NCBI GenBank assembly: GCA_030522415.1
Contig: CM060106.1
Location: 24,010,074 to 24,074,073, forward strand
Direction: 5' to 3'
Length of the DNA: 64,000 nucleotides
DNA from: Channallabes apus
Lineage: Eukaryota; Chordata; Actinopteri; Siluriformes; Clariidae
Made by a program: the position numbers and the translations under genes. Positions 1 to 9,877 of this stretch are shown piece by piece (the stretch's first letter is position 1; every line of letters starts with the position of its first letter). The notes under the pieces were generated by a model. The model made no database searches and was not told the origin of the DNA. It saw only the letters and a list, made by a program, of their open reading frames with translations.

Positions 1-411
1 TGGTGCCTTCCTCTCAGGCATAGCCTACTGTACAACCAATAATGCGCATCGTCCTGTTTACCACTTTGTAAGAATTAATTCCATGATTTTTCTAGTTACA
101 GTAAAATACAATACAGATTATAATACTTATAATCAATTTAATATGTCTAAGAAAAGTATTTTTACCTAATTTACAAACTTACAAAGCTTTAATAATGAGT
201 CACTCTGACGGGTCCAAATTACCTCTGACTAAAGCACAGCAGGGAGTCAATCATGGAAGCGAGTCTGATAGAATACTATTAAAATGATGAAAATGATTAA
301 AAATGAAGAGAAGGGGATGCTGCAGCATAACCAATTTTTTAAATATATTTTTAGCAAGTTGGGTGGGTTCTTTGGCTTATTTGTATGTCAACATGGTCTT
401 TGTTTGTGCAG

Positions 412-565
412 CTCTTTGCATTACTGGGATTTATAGTAAGTGCTTTGTGGATCAACACAGTGGCTTCAGAAGTTGTGAATGTATTGCACCTGCTGGGCAT
501 CATCCTTCGTTTGAGTAATACTGTACTGGGACTCACACTTCTTGCATGGGGAAACAGCATTGGAG
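412..565 (+). CDS. slc8b1: slc8b1 (NCLX) exon: first part of the second alpha repeat
   Basis: This internal exon encodes a hydrophobic stretch starting LFALLGFIVSALWIN and ending in LLAWGNSIG, the membrane-embedded alpha-repeat signature of mitochondrial Na+/Ca2+ exchangers (SLC8B1/NCLX). The family extrudes Ca2+ from the mitochondrial matrix in exchange for Na+ across the inner membrane. A pyrimidine-rich tract ending tgtgcag precedes it and gtacac follows it. It ends one base into a codon, and the next exon completes that codon as Asp (GNSIGD). Splicing 412-565, 808-888, 1047-1111 and 26735-26923 keeps one frame to a stop. Upstream exons are not recognisable in 1-411. Assignment to NCLX rather than another exchanger rests on the alpha-repeat sequence and the C-terminal LLTEFG motif. 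Confidence 0.9.
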
Positions 566-807
566 GTACACAAACAATAGTACCTCACAACTGTAAGAAT
601 CTCCCAATCATATAGAATTCTATTTCTGTTTGCCTTTAAATGTGCTGGTAATTCTTCTCTATTACTTCCGTTAAGTTTTAATTTAACACTGGGTATCAAA
701 AAAAGTAGCTTTAATATTAACAGAAATCGAGTCAAGATCTGAAATGAGGAAGTCAGCGGTAACAGGAGACTTGTCCTGGATGTTAGTTTACTTGTTTCTT
801 TCAACAG

Positions 808-888
808 ATTGCTTTGCTGACATCACTATAGCACGACAAGGCTACCCCCGAATGGCAATTTCTGCCTGTTTTGGAGGCATCATTTTCA
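808..888 (+). CDS. slc8b1: slc8b1 exon: alpha-repeat continuation
   Basis: It encodes D-CFADITIARQGYPRMAIS followed by ACFGGIIF, the most conserved block of the second exchanger repeat. The acceptor is caacag and the donor is gtatcc. The split codon a/at with the next exon gives Asn, as in the family consensus (GGIIFN). The 81-nt length and phases fit exactly between its neighbours. Confidence 0.92.
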
Positions 889-1046
889 GTATCCTTTTAA
901 TAAAAAGTAGTTTTACAGTTGTCATTATTATTATTTTCAATAGAGACTTGAAACTGCCTCTGCATTCAGGACTTATGCTCAATCTTAATCACAATAGAAA
1001 TGTTCATTTGTTTGTTTGAGTAGACCTTAGCATTCTTCTATCTCAG

Positions 1047-1111
1047 ATATGCTGTTTGGAATTGGTCTTGGCTGTCTGTTGCAGATGTTTAAAGTTCATA
1101 ATTTCGTCACG
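1047..1111 (+). CDS. slc8b1: slc8b1 penultimate exon
   Basis: It encodes MLFGIGLGCLLQMFKVHNF and ends in phase 0 before gtatgt. The GIGLGCLLQ helix follows the alpha repeat in NCLX proteins. The next coding sequence of the gene is 25.6 kb downstream, so the intron that starts here is the transposon nest occupying most of the left half of the window. Confidence 0.9.
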
Positions 1112-1900
1112 GTATGTCTGATTTACTATATTTTCCACTTTTTATTGTATAGTATGTCTATTGTCTATCTTAAATCTTCTAATTCTCACAAACTTTTACA
1201 GTAATATTTCAATATTTTCTACACAATGTTATGTATCTACTTGAAAAAAAAAAAACAGGTTAAGCTTAGTACGCATCAAAAATACATATTTTCAATGCAT
1301 TTGTCTCAGCCAGAAACTTCTCATTGCCAAGGAGCTTATTAGTTTCCATGACATCACATCAGTAGCGAAGAAAATTTCTACAGTTACCCACAAGGGTTCA
1401 CTATGATGATGGGGCTCAACTTGTTTTTTGACCTTCTAGGGGAAATCAGACAAATAAGGCTCCTAAAATGTTTAAAGTTGGTAGCAGCATTAAAAAAAGA
1501 GTTCATGTAAGTTTTGTTAAATTGTTTCATTTCTGTTAACTATTTTTGTTATATTTATTTGCACAATAACATTGCACAGGCCTTATGATAAATATAATAA
1601 AGCGTTTAATATGACATCTCACATCAAAGGAAGTTTTGCAATAACATTTCAGATATACCATCACAAAACACAATGCATTAGCCCAACAAATTAACAAAGC
1701 CCAACACTTAGAAAGAGCAAGTGTATAGGCATAGGCAACTGCAACAAAAAATTAAACTAACCCATATTGAAAGAAACAACAACATACTACATCCTTTATA
1801 ACATAAATCGGCTCATCAAAAACCTGTACTTCTATAGATATTTTATAACGTAACATAAAAACACTCCTTTACACTTACAGTTTGGCAGCAAATAGAACCT
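1112..1900. other. start of the large slc8b1 intron, no recognisable element
   Basis: AT-rich intronic sequence. I see no exon with splice sites, no long repeat and no RNA gene between the donor at 1112 and the first transposon end near 1901. Confidence 0.5.
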
Positions 1901-2701
1901 CAGCAAAAAAAGAAACGCCCCTTTTTCAGGACTGTGTATTTCAACAATAATGTTGTAAAAATCCAAATAACGTTACAGATCTTCATTGTAAAGGGTTTAA
2001 ACAATGTTTTCCATGCATGTTCAATTAACCATAATCAATTAATTAACATGCACTTGTGGAATGGTCGTTAAGACCTTAACAGCTTACAGAAAGTAGGCAT
2101 TTAAGGTCACAGTTGTAAAAACGCAGGACACTAAAGAGACTCGTCTACCGACTGTGAAAAACACCCAAAGAAAGATGCCCAGGGTCCCTTCTCATCTGCG
2201 TGAACGTGCATTAGGCATGCTGCAGGGAGGCATGAGGACTGCTGATGTGGCTATAGGGCAATAAATCGCCATGTCCGCACTGTGAGATGCCTAAGACGGC
2301 GCTACAGGGAGACAGGAAGGACAGCTGATCATCCTCGCAGTGGAAGACCACGTGTAACAACACCTGCACAGGATGGGTACATCCGAATATCACACCTGCG
2401 TGACAGGTACAGGATGGCCACAACAACTGCCCGAGTCACACCAGGAACACACAATCCCTCCATCTCACAGCAAGAACTGACAAATCTGGTCCAGTCCATG
2501 AGGAGGAGATGCACTGCAGTACTTCAAGCAGCTGGTGGCCACCAGATACTGACTGGTACTGACTGATTTTGAGCCTCCCTTCATTCAGGGAAACATTTTT
2601 ACTTTGTCTTGTAGTGTTGACTCTTTTAGTGTTCATACAAATATTTACACATTAAGTTTAAAAAACTGTTGAAAGTCAGAGGACGTTTCTTTTTTTTGCT
2701 G
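1901..2701 (+). mobile_element. internally deleted Tc1-like transposon
   Basis: The left end CAGCAAAAAAAGAAACG and the right end, which reads CAGCAAAAAAAAGAAACG on the opposite strand, form terminal inverted repeats typical of Tc1-like elements. The interior holds the start of a Tc1 transposase (MPRVPSHLRERALGML, the helix-turn-helix part) and jumps directly to a C-terminal scrap. The middle, with the DDE residues, is gone, so the copy is non-autonomous. TA target duplications are not obvious at the ends. Confidence 0.75.
2174..2566 (+). pseudogene. Tc1 transposase relic: N-terminal HTH plus C-terminal scrap
   Basis: From the ATG at 2175 the reading is MPRVPSHLRERALGML, then a frame break near 2260, then RCLRRRYRETGRTADHPRSG, the second helix-turn-helix and GRPR-like hook of Tc1 transposases. 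After about residue 80 the sequence passes straight to a C-terminal motif (LTNLVQSMRRRC). The catalytic D, D and D/E residues are deleted. It is non-functional but may still contain DNA-binding-domain sequence. Confidence 0.75.
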
Positions 2702-3215
2702 ACTATATGTGTGAAAATGATCAATCCGGGATGAAAAAACTATGATACCCTGGTGATTCAGTACATTCAGGTAGTCAGCTGACTGCATTTTATTGCCACA
2801 TAATTTTACTGTGCCCAGACCTGACCAGCAGAGGCAACCCCAGATTATAACACTGTCTCCAGAGACCTTTTGCAGTTCTCTTCTTACCCTGACATGCACA
2901 TCATACTATTATAGAGTGAGTCTGGACCCCCTATCAAGTGGTTTTCTTATGGCCACACAGCTGATTAGTCACAATCCTTCTCATCAAATTGTGCATGTGA
3001 AAATGCTCACACTTTCATTATTAAAAATAGCTGTGATTTCTTCCATCTTTGAAGGGAAGTAATCATGATGTGCCTTTCATCTTCTGCATTAAGGTTTTTT
3101 GTCCAGCCACAGCGTCTAAAGTCCTCAACATTGCTGGTTTCTTTGTGCTTCTTCCAAATAGCTTCAACAGCACATCTTGAAACCCCAGTCTGCTTTGAAA
3201 TCGTTGCCTAGGAGA
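2645..3215 (-). pseudogene. second, opposite-strand Tc1-like transposase relic
   Basis: On the - strand, 2899-2645 reads VSGDSVIIWGCLCWSGLG, matching the catalytic-domain segment SVMVWGCFSWSGLG of Tc1-like transposases. Further 5' (about 3215-2900) decayed sequence resembles the upstream part of the same domain, with several stops. It abuts the + strand Tc1 copy and is a separate, older insertion. Confidence 0.65.
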
Positions 3216-3249
3216 GACCTTGCTAAGGCAATTAATTTACAAAAAAAAA

Positions 3250-3974
3250 ATGGGACTGGAGATTGGACAGTTTGGTTAACTGTCCTAAACCAGTTTAACC
3301 CGGTTTCTCTCTCTCATTTGCCTGATATTATTGTTCATTTGAAACCTACTTATTGCCCCCTAGACATTGTTCCAGCCCGACTCATTAAAGAGGCTTTTAA
3401 TACAATTGGTTCTACTGTTTTAACATTTAATTAATCATAGTCTTGAAACTGGAATTGTTCCTGATGCTTTTAAACCTGCAGTTGTCCAGCCTCTACTGAA
3501 AAAGCCCAATATGCAATTATTTCAGTCTGGATTTAAAGCTTATCACAGCACAGAACCTCCACTTTTAAAAGTGTCTTAATGATCTTTTATTGACAGCTGA
3601 TTCAGTTGATCCTTCTATTTTAGTGCTTTTAAATCTTATTGTGGCGTTTCATACTATACTGTAGATCACAACATTCTTATCTCGCGCCTTGAAAACTGCT
3701 GTGGCATCCGAGGATTAGCTCTGAACTGGATTAAATCTTATCTGGCCAACAGAACCTTTTCAGTGAGCCTAGGTGGTTTTTCTTCTTCAGAGCCTCCACT
3801 AACTTGTGGGGTACCGCAGAGTTTCATCCTGGGTCCCATCCTCTTTTCTTTATATATGCTGCCTCTGGGTTCCATCATAAACAAACACGGTATCTCTTTT
3901 CACTGTTATGCTGACGACACTCATCTATTTGCCTTTAAAGAAAAAACACACTAAAATGCCATCAAGTCCCTTTA
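3250..3974 (+). pseudogene. L2-like LINE reverse transcriptase fragment, 5' half
   Basis: Broken frames on + encode RT blocks, including FQSGFKAYHSTEPP, a [18 protein letters not shown] block and CYADDTHLF, the YADD catalytic box. Stops and frameshifts show it is dead. It ends abruptly at the TA before 3977. The sequence continues at 20195 with the downstream RT part (LDDTKAWMSLNFLKLND), so one LINE copy was split by the element at 3977-20192. Confidence 0.8.
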
Positions 3975-4247
3975 TATAGTGGTTACCCAATCGGAATGGT
4001 TATTACCGTCGCGCTCACCGCCGTTTAAAGGCGACAGCGGCCAAAATAAATCAGTTGCATTTCAAAGTCATTCGTAAAATGGCCGCCAGGTGGCGCAAAG
4101 TGACATTTTCATTCATCGCAGTAAATACAACAGTGATGGTAATTTCCACAACAAACATGAAAAATCTGAACCAGAGCTATTGATGTGTACTGTACAATAA
4201 TGAGTAAAAAAATGTATAGTAGATTTATTAACTGAAATAAATGACCA

Positions 4248-6218
4248 CACTCTAAAAAATGCTGGGTTGTTTTTTCTACCCAAACGCTGGGTTGCCGCTG
4301 TTGGGTCATTTTTCTGGGTTATTTACAGAGAGTTGGATAGTTTTTGTGTAACCCAGCGGCTGGGTTAAAGTTTGCTTGGCCCCTCCCCCAAAGTTCACCG
4401 GTGGATTCAGCGGCTGTGACTCAGCTTCGTGTCTCTTGAGCTCCCACACCGCTGATGACGGTTCATCCTCCTCGGACATTTAAGGGGAAATGGCGTTAAA
4501 TACAAGGTCTGTATACACATGTTCACTCACCTAATTCACACATGACTGAAAAATTATTACTATATGTAACATTTATTACTGCTCCCGTGTTAAGGTTACA
4601 CACAACCTTTCCGACTGGTCTGAGGTACTGGATGATAATTTATCTGAGAATAGCTGCTAGTTAGCCAAACAACCCCATCTGTGTATGAAAGAAACGGCTA
4701 AGATGTCTGAGCTTTTTAGCTTTCTCTGTAGAATGTTTGCAGGGTTACGAAGATGGTGAAGTGATGAATGAACGCTAAACTGTTAACTGTATTGTTAGCA
4801 TGACGGCGGCATTTAGTTAGTTTGCTAGCATTAGCAACCACTTTAGAACTTTATTAACCTCACTGCTTGAGACAATAAAATGCTGGTGTTTAACAAAACA
4901 CTGACCCTCTCACAAATATACAGACCTGCTAACCCTCCCGTTTTTCACTAGCTAGTAATTTACTCTGCGGTCAAATTTCTCCTGCGTTTCTCCCGAGTTA
5001 TAACAATATTTTACACCTTTCCCCCTTTGGCAAGTATGCAAATGTATCACCAGTAATAGCATGTAAGCTAACCAGGTAGCTCTCTTTAACCAAAGTTAAA
5101 TTAACTATCAGTCAGCGCGCCAGCTACAGGAAAAAGTACCACAGCGGTACAGATAACTACTATATGGAAGTATTAATATTTTGGTGATTGTAATGTACCA
5201 GTATGACACCAACTATGACATTTTTTCGGTAATTAGCTTAAAATCAATGCAGACTACAATATCAACTAGTCTGACATAAAGAGCTGTATCCTAAAAGCCA
5301 TGCTTATTTTGCTGTTTTATTTTTGGTAGTAGCTGTCTCCATGTTTTTGTTTTAGGTTACCTATATCCTATCTTAATAGGCAGCTTTATCAATTTCGTGT
5401 GAAATTCGATTGATACTAAAAAAATTACAGTCTTATTCAGTTTAATCTTTGCTATTCAACAAAATTTTAACTTTTTCATTTCTTTCTTTCTAAGGTTGGC
5501 ACCAACATGGTGGAATACCTTCAGCAGGCTGAAGTGTCGAGGCCGTACCCCTACATCCTGACGTTGGGAGATAATGACCAGCGCTGCTCTCAGTAATGTT
5601 TTAACGTTGCTATGAAATAGCGAGGCCTACCTGAAAAGTCATAGACAGTGTTTGTATGTTAAAATGAGACCAGGGCTGGATAGTTTTGATCCTGCTCTGT
5701 AGAAGTTGCTTCAGCCTATTTGTTCAATTTCTCCATTCTGCCCTTGTCAGTAATAGTATAGTAATGATGTCACTGTTGATTATCTGTTCTTGTGCTTTTG
5801 AAAAATAAATGTTTTTTCTAAGAACATTTAATAGGATGTTGTTTATTGCATACATGTATGTTTTTTGTAATAGACCAGTATATCAAAGTAATTTAACTGT
5901 TTAATAGACATGGGTGTTTTTTTTTTTTTTTTACAGATTCACTGTAAAACATAAATAATAATAACCTATTTGTGAGGTAGAATTAACCCAATTCTACCTC
6001 ACAAATAGACCAATTTATGTGGTAGAATTAACCTAGCATTATAGTTAAATATGACCTAGCATTTGGATTGAATATTTAACCCATCTTGTTGGGTTAAACA
6101 AATAACCCATCTTGCTGGGTTAAATTAACCCAGCATTTAGTTAGTCCTATATTTACCCAGCAGCTGGGTTAAAAACAACCCAGATTGGGTTGTTTTTAAC
6201 CCAGCATTTTTTAGGGTG
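4248..6218 (+). mobile_element. 1.97-kb inverted-repeat element carrying a small gene-like unit
   Basis: It begins CACTCTAAAAAATGCTGGGT and ends, on the opposite strand, CACCCTAAAAAATGCTGGGT. Several more aacccagc/gctgggtt motifs sit inside each end. Comparison with the uninterrupted copy of the host element (around 31555) shows the insertion point exactly, with a probable CA duplication. The interior has a GC-richer start (about 4380-4510), an intron-like stretch, an exon-like block from 5495 and a polyadenylation signal near 5803. No transposase is present, so it is probably non-autonomous. Confidence 0.7.
4490..5596 (+). other. gene-like unit with a 29-codon ORF inside the 1.97-kb element
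   Basis: An ATG at 4490 in a GC-richer context is followed by a possible donor aag|gtctgt at 4506/4507. After an intron-like AT-rich stretch, a pyrimidine tract and taag precede an exon-like block starting at 5495. That block contains ATG 5507 to stop 5596 (MVEYLQQAEVSRPYPYILTL and nine more residues). An AATAAA lies near 5803. Joining the two pieces at these sites is not in frame by my reading. The YPYILTLGD wording resembles a block I associate with multi-exon SAM-domain proteins of fish transposons, so it looks like a captured gene fragment. A functional peptide is unproven. Confidence 0.4.
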
Positions 6219-6474
6219 CATATTTCTGTCATTCCCCACTTAAGGGGGTTGGATAATTTTCAAGCCCCACTTGTCAACAAAATTATAACGAAATCGGACA
6301 AGTTTACAATTTATTGAAATATAAATTTCTAAACCAATAAGATCAAATAACACCAAATTGAAAACAGATAAAATACACGTGCAATTATTATAACAGGCTT
6401 ACTTAGTCACTTATCTAGAGCTTTCTTTCCAAGAAGTCGAGTGGCTTATTAACGTGGCTGGGGCGTGTTGTCTC

Positions 6475-6505
6475 TAAGTGTCCACGTGGTGCAGCGGGTA
6501 ACTTT
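6475..6505 (+). repeat. truncated tRNA-like module of the left inverted repeat
   Basis: The text ctaagtgtccacgtggtgcagcgggtaa matches the 5' half (A-box side) of the complete modules at 31836-31912 and 19503-19580, then breaks off into unrelated sequence. The T-arm/B-box half is missing. Confidence 0.6.
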
Positions 6506-6599
6506 CACTGAAATTTCACTGAATTTGTGTAAATATTTTTCCAAAATATAATTTAAAAATGCATTTTTAGAAAAGGATATCTACAGTCTGAAGTTGACA

Positions 6600-6806
6600 T
6601 ATGTATGATGGCCAGGACATACTGTACTTGGATAAAAGAAAACATTGCATTGTTAGACCAAATGTCAAACCTACATTACCTCATTTTCTTCATGAGTATA
6701 AGCCTCCAAATGGTTCACCTTTTGAAGAAGTGTTCAGGTCCTGGAAAGAGATCTCACAAATCCTCCTGAGGGAGGCTGGACAGCATCTCTGTGCTTATAT
6801 TAGCAG
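6600..6806 (-). pseudogene. decayed exon of a SAM-domain-type gene
   Basis: On -, an acceptor (tgtttttcag) at 6807 is followed by a frame reading ISTEMLSSLPQEDL, stop, DLFPGPEHFFKR, stop, TIW. The wording EDLxDLFPGPEHFxxRxTIW is familiar from uncharacterised SAM-domain proteins repeated in fish genomes. Both stops are TGA where a CGA arginine would be expected, the usual outcome of CpG decay. It is a broken exon of a repetitive gene family. A possible first exon and promoter lie upstream on the same strand at 7640-7850. Confidence 0.5.
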
Positions 6807-7639
6807 CTGAAAAACACATTAAACAATATGGTAAATAACAAGTAACAACTAATAACAGATTCTAGGCCGAGATTGTTATGTTGATATGAACACAGTCTTC
6901 TCCTCAGTTTCCCTCTGACCCTCATCACTTCTCCCAGGATATGTTCTTACCTTCAAATCCATAAACCTGCCTTTCTTAAACCAGTTGCTCAGGAGATGTT
7001 GTCTGACTTTCCCTTCTCCTTCCATCATCACCTGACTACACACTGATAAAATTTATAAAATATTAATCTTTTTTTTAAATGGCTTGACCTTGGCTTAACA
7101 CTGTATCATGACAGTCACTTAACCTTAACTTAATTTACGAGTTATTCATAAATTATACACATTTTTGTAATACATTGTGATACATGAAATTAAACACATT
7201 TTTAAGTGTAAACTATTGTAAAACAACTTGTTACCTGAGAAATGGTATTCTGTTGGTTGGTTTTTGGTATATCTTTTGTTTTTCTATACAAAATTATTGC
7301 AAATGTTATTTATATAACGTTAATTTAGCACCAAAAACAGCAAAGCTGTTAATGGATTATGTCCATCATAAAGGAATATTTACACATTAACACTATTTCT
7401 GGCAAAAATGTAAAAAAATTAAAATAATAATAATTAAAAAAAAGGCAATTTATCGAAAGCAATTGTATAATTTTCAACAAATTAACATACCGTTATTAAC
7501 TGCCATCAGTCTGCATCTTGCCAGCTAATGCTAGTTCAAATTAGCTAGCATACCAACTTCCCGATTCAAATTCATTTTAGCTAATGTTTGCTAGTTAGAT
7601 TTCTAAATAGAAACATAGACGAGTATAAACGAACAACCC
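6807..7639. other. AT-rich interior of the host element
   Basis: Probably the intron between the decayed exon at 6600-6806 and the possible first exon at 7640-7850. No RNA gene or conserved reading frame was seen. Several gctagc/agctag-type short palindromes occur near 7525-7590. Confidence 0.35.
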
Positions 7640-7850
7640 TCACCTTTTAAAACTGCGGTTGATACGTGGTCCAACTCCAAATCCGGATGTTTTTCTCCAA
7701 TTCCATCTTCATCCACGGCGTCAGAATAAGTCAGAGAGCGCGTGAGAGAGACTGAGAGACTTCCAGCTACAGGTGAAAACTGTCAGCCAACCGCGTTTGA
7801 CTTCGCGCGCTTCCAAAGAGCTCGAGCATGACGGATGTGGATTTCCATTG
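7640..7850 (-). promoter_or_regulatory. possible CpG-containing promoter and first exon of the decayed - strand gene
   Basis: This is a GC-richer island in AT-rich DNA, with several CpGs (gagagcgcgtgagagag, cttcgcgcgcttcc). It ends on the - strand at a good donor, aaaag|gtgagg, near 7645. Its place upstream of the decayed exon on the same strand suggests a former first exon. No TATA box or start codon can be assigned with confidence. Confidence 0.3.
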
Positions 7851-8615
7851 GAAGATACCATTACACCAAGAGGGGTGGTTTAATTGTTATAAACGTTGTA
7901 AAAATTACAAAAAAAAAGTTTAACTGATGAGAATAATGATTTAATATTTAGATAAAACTTTAATAATAATTAAATTTACTTCAGTTCACCAGGTTACTCA
8001 CATAGACATTATAGCATATAAAAAATATTAACCCCCCCCCCCCCATAGGAGCCTGAAAATGGACTGAACCGCGTCAGTTTATTCAGTTCTAGTAAATGTC
8101 AGTTCTTACCAAACCCACGGATTTCACACTGTGTGGCTCTTTGTCCAAGTCTTTGTAAAATACTAGCTGTATGCGAGTCCTTTTATTATACATAAAATGT
8201 ATTAATTTCACCAGACTTCACCAAATTATTACCACATATTTGCACTGTGGGTGTATGTCAAATGAATGTAATTGCAAACTTGTTCTGTACAGAAAACAAG
8301 TATATATTGCCTTGATTTGAGATAATTCATCTTACTTAGATTTCAGTTTTTGATACAAATGTTTTTTTTTTTTTGGTTTTGTCTTTTTTACAAATGTGTT
8401 TGTTGTTGATACAACATTTGCAGTTGCTTTTTCAATACAAAATAAATCAGAATTAAAACACATTTTAGCTAAGTGTTTATGTTCACAGCAAATTTTCCTA
8501 AATTGAATTTTGAAAAACTGACACATACACACACACACACACACTCACACAAACACAAAACAAATATCTGAAATAATCTTTTCTTAAGATTATTGAAATA
8601 AGAAATTTTAGTGGT
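7851..8615. other. AT-rich sequence without a recognisable gene
   Basis: It contains a C homopolymer (8032-8044), a T run near 8362 and a short (AC)n at 8526-8543. It borders the left end of the large transposon. No coding signal was found. Confidence 0.4.
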
Positions 8616-8621
8616 ATATTA

Positions 8622-9144
8622 TACGGAGCCCCCCAGGGGTCATGAGGGAAAAATATCAACAAACAGAGCACGCGGATTAATACATCATGCGCTCGGATTA
8701 ATAAATCATGCCCTCAGAATAATAAACCGAGTGCACGGAATAAAATATCTGTGCGTGCGGATTAATAAACCTTGCGCGCGGAATAATACCACCGTCTGCT
8801 CCGATTAATAAACTTTGAGCACGGAATAATAAACCGAGCGCGCTGATTGGTTTACACGTCTGGATTCGAAGTTATGACCTATCGGACATGAACGGAGAAG
8901 AAGAAGCTCATATCAGCTCAACGACTTTAAGGTATGTCACCAACTTTTAACTTAATATTTAAACATTTAACTTAATTTTAAAGGTTTGTGGATATGTTTG
9001 CATGTTCCACACTTTCATGGAACATTTTATGAGGCTTTCCTGTGCCCCATCTTTTGCTCCAGGCCACGGGCATAGAATAACGCAGCATGCAGGTTTTCAT
9101 TGAAATTTAAATATAGTGTAAGAACACACTGCTTCCCCCGAACA

Positions 9145-9177
<33 letters not shown>

Positions 9178-9652
9178 TATGATATTCTGCGATCTCATTT
9201 TCCAAGTTGGACCTTGGGTATTCGCGCGCCGGCTTCTAGATCCCGATTTGTGGTGGAGAATAAATATTACAATATGAATATTTATAATATGAATATTATT
9301 CGTATTCGGTCAGTAATTTGCAGACGGTCACTAACTCGCGCATTGACGAGGTTCGGTCGCCGGACTCTGATAGCGAATGTCCGCCACAAACCGGAGTATA
9401 GCAGCCGGAGCGCGAATATCCAACGTCTAACTTCATACCAACGTCACCGCGGGCTAGTCCGGTTTTGGTTATACTTCAACATTATGTATGCTGACTGTAA
9501 CAGTACCCAGTTTGTCCTTGTGTTACTCGCAGAAAATGTCACGTCACATATGCGCAGTGAATATTTTACAGTCTGTTTAATACCCCAATCTCACCTATGC
9601 GGTTTTGCGTGGTGGCCGTAAATACGTTTCATGCATCATGTGATAACATTTC
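8622..9652 (+). repeat. left terminal inverted repeat of the 10.5-kb transposon
   Basis: It is nearly identical to the reverse complement of 18085-19160. It carries the nine-copy ~21-bp array at its outer end, an (AC)n tract near 9145-9177 and a CpG-rich inner part. It is about 45 bp shorter than the right copy, the difference lying just after the ctcattttcc near 9200. Confidence 0.92.
8668..8858 (+). repeat. nine subterminal repeats of 21-22 bp (left end)
   Basis: Nine consecutive degenerate units of 21-22 bp share a GCGC(G/T)CGGA(T/A)TAATAAA-like core, starting at 8668, 8689, 8710, 8731, 8753, 8774, 8796, 8817 and 8838. The period is two turns of B-DNA, so equivalent bases face the same side. 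Arrays like this are typical binding sites for a transposon-encoded protein; that role is inferred. Confidence 0.85.
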
Positions 9653-9776
9653 CATCTTTCCACGCGGAAAAACATTAAACATGATGAACATTAACATGAG
9701 AAAGCTCCCGGAACGTCGGGCAGTCACTCGAGGCGGCTCACGGTGCCACACCGAGTCAAACCGTATACAGTAGGTG

Positions 9777-9783
9777 TATAAAG
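9777..9783 (+). promoter_or_regulatory. TATA box candidate for the HECT-like gene
   Basis: TATAAAG lies about 100 bp before the first ATG (9878), just inside the left TIR, and is followed by a G-run and cacagat. Its position fits a core promoter; transcription start is not shown. Confidence 0.5.
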
Positions 9784-9877
9784 GGGGGCACAGATAGATT
9801 GGTCTAATAGATGCATTCTGTCAGACTGACTGAACAGTTCGTGCTTTTTCATAGTGTATTTGCCTTTTTTGGACAGA

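Noticed and set aside
1901..2701. Active Tc1 transposon
   Set aside because: The catalytic middle of the transposase is deleted and a frame break is present.
8668..8858. CRISPR-like array of short repeats
   Set aside because: Units are contiguous and degenerate with no spacers, the genome is eukaryotic, and the array is mirrored at the other transposon end.
9100..9621. 173-codon open frame in the left TIR, with a matching frame in the right TIR (18520-18116)
   Set aside because: Both lie in inverted repeats, so the duplicate is not independent support. Composition follows an (AC)n tract and CpG-rich DNA, with no recognisable domain.
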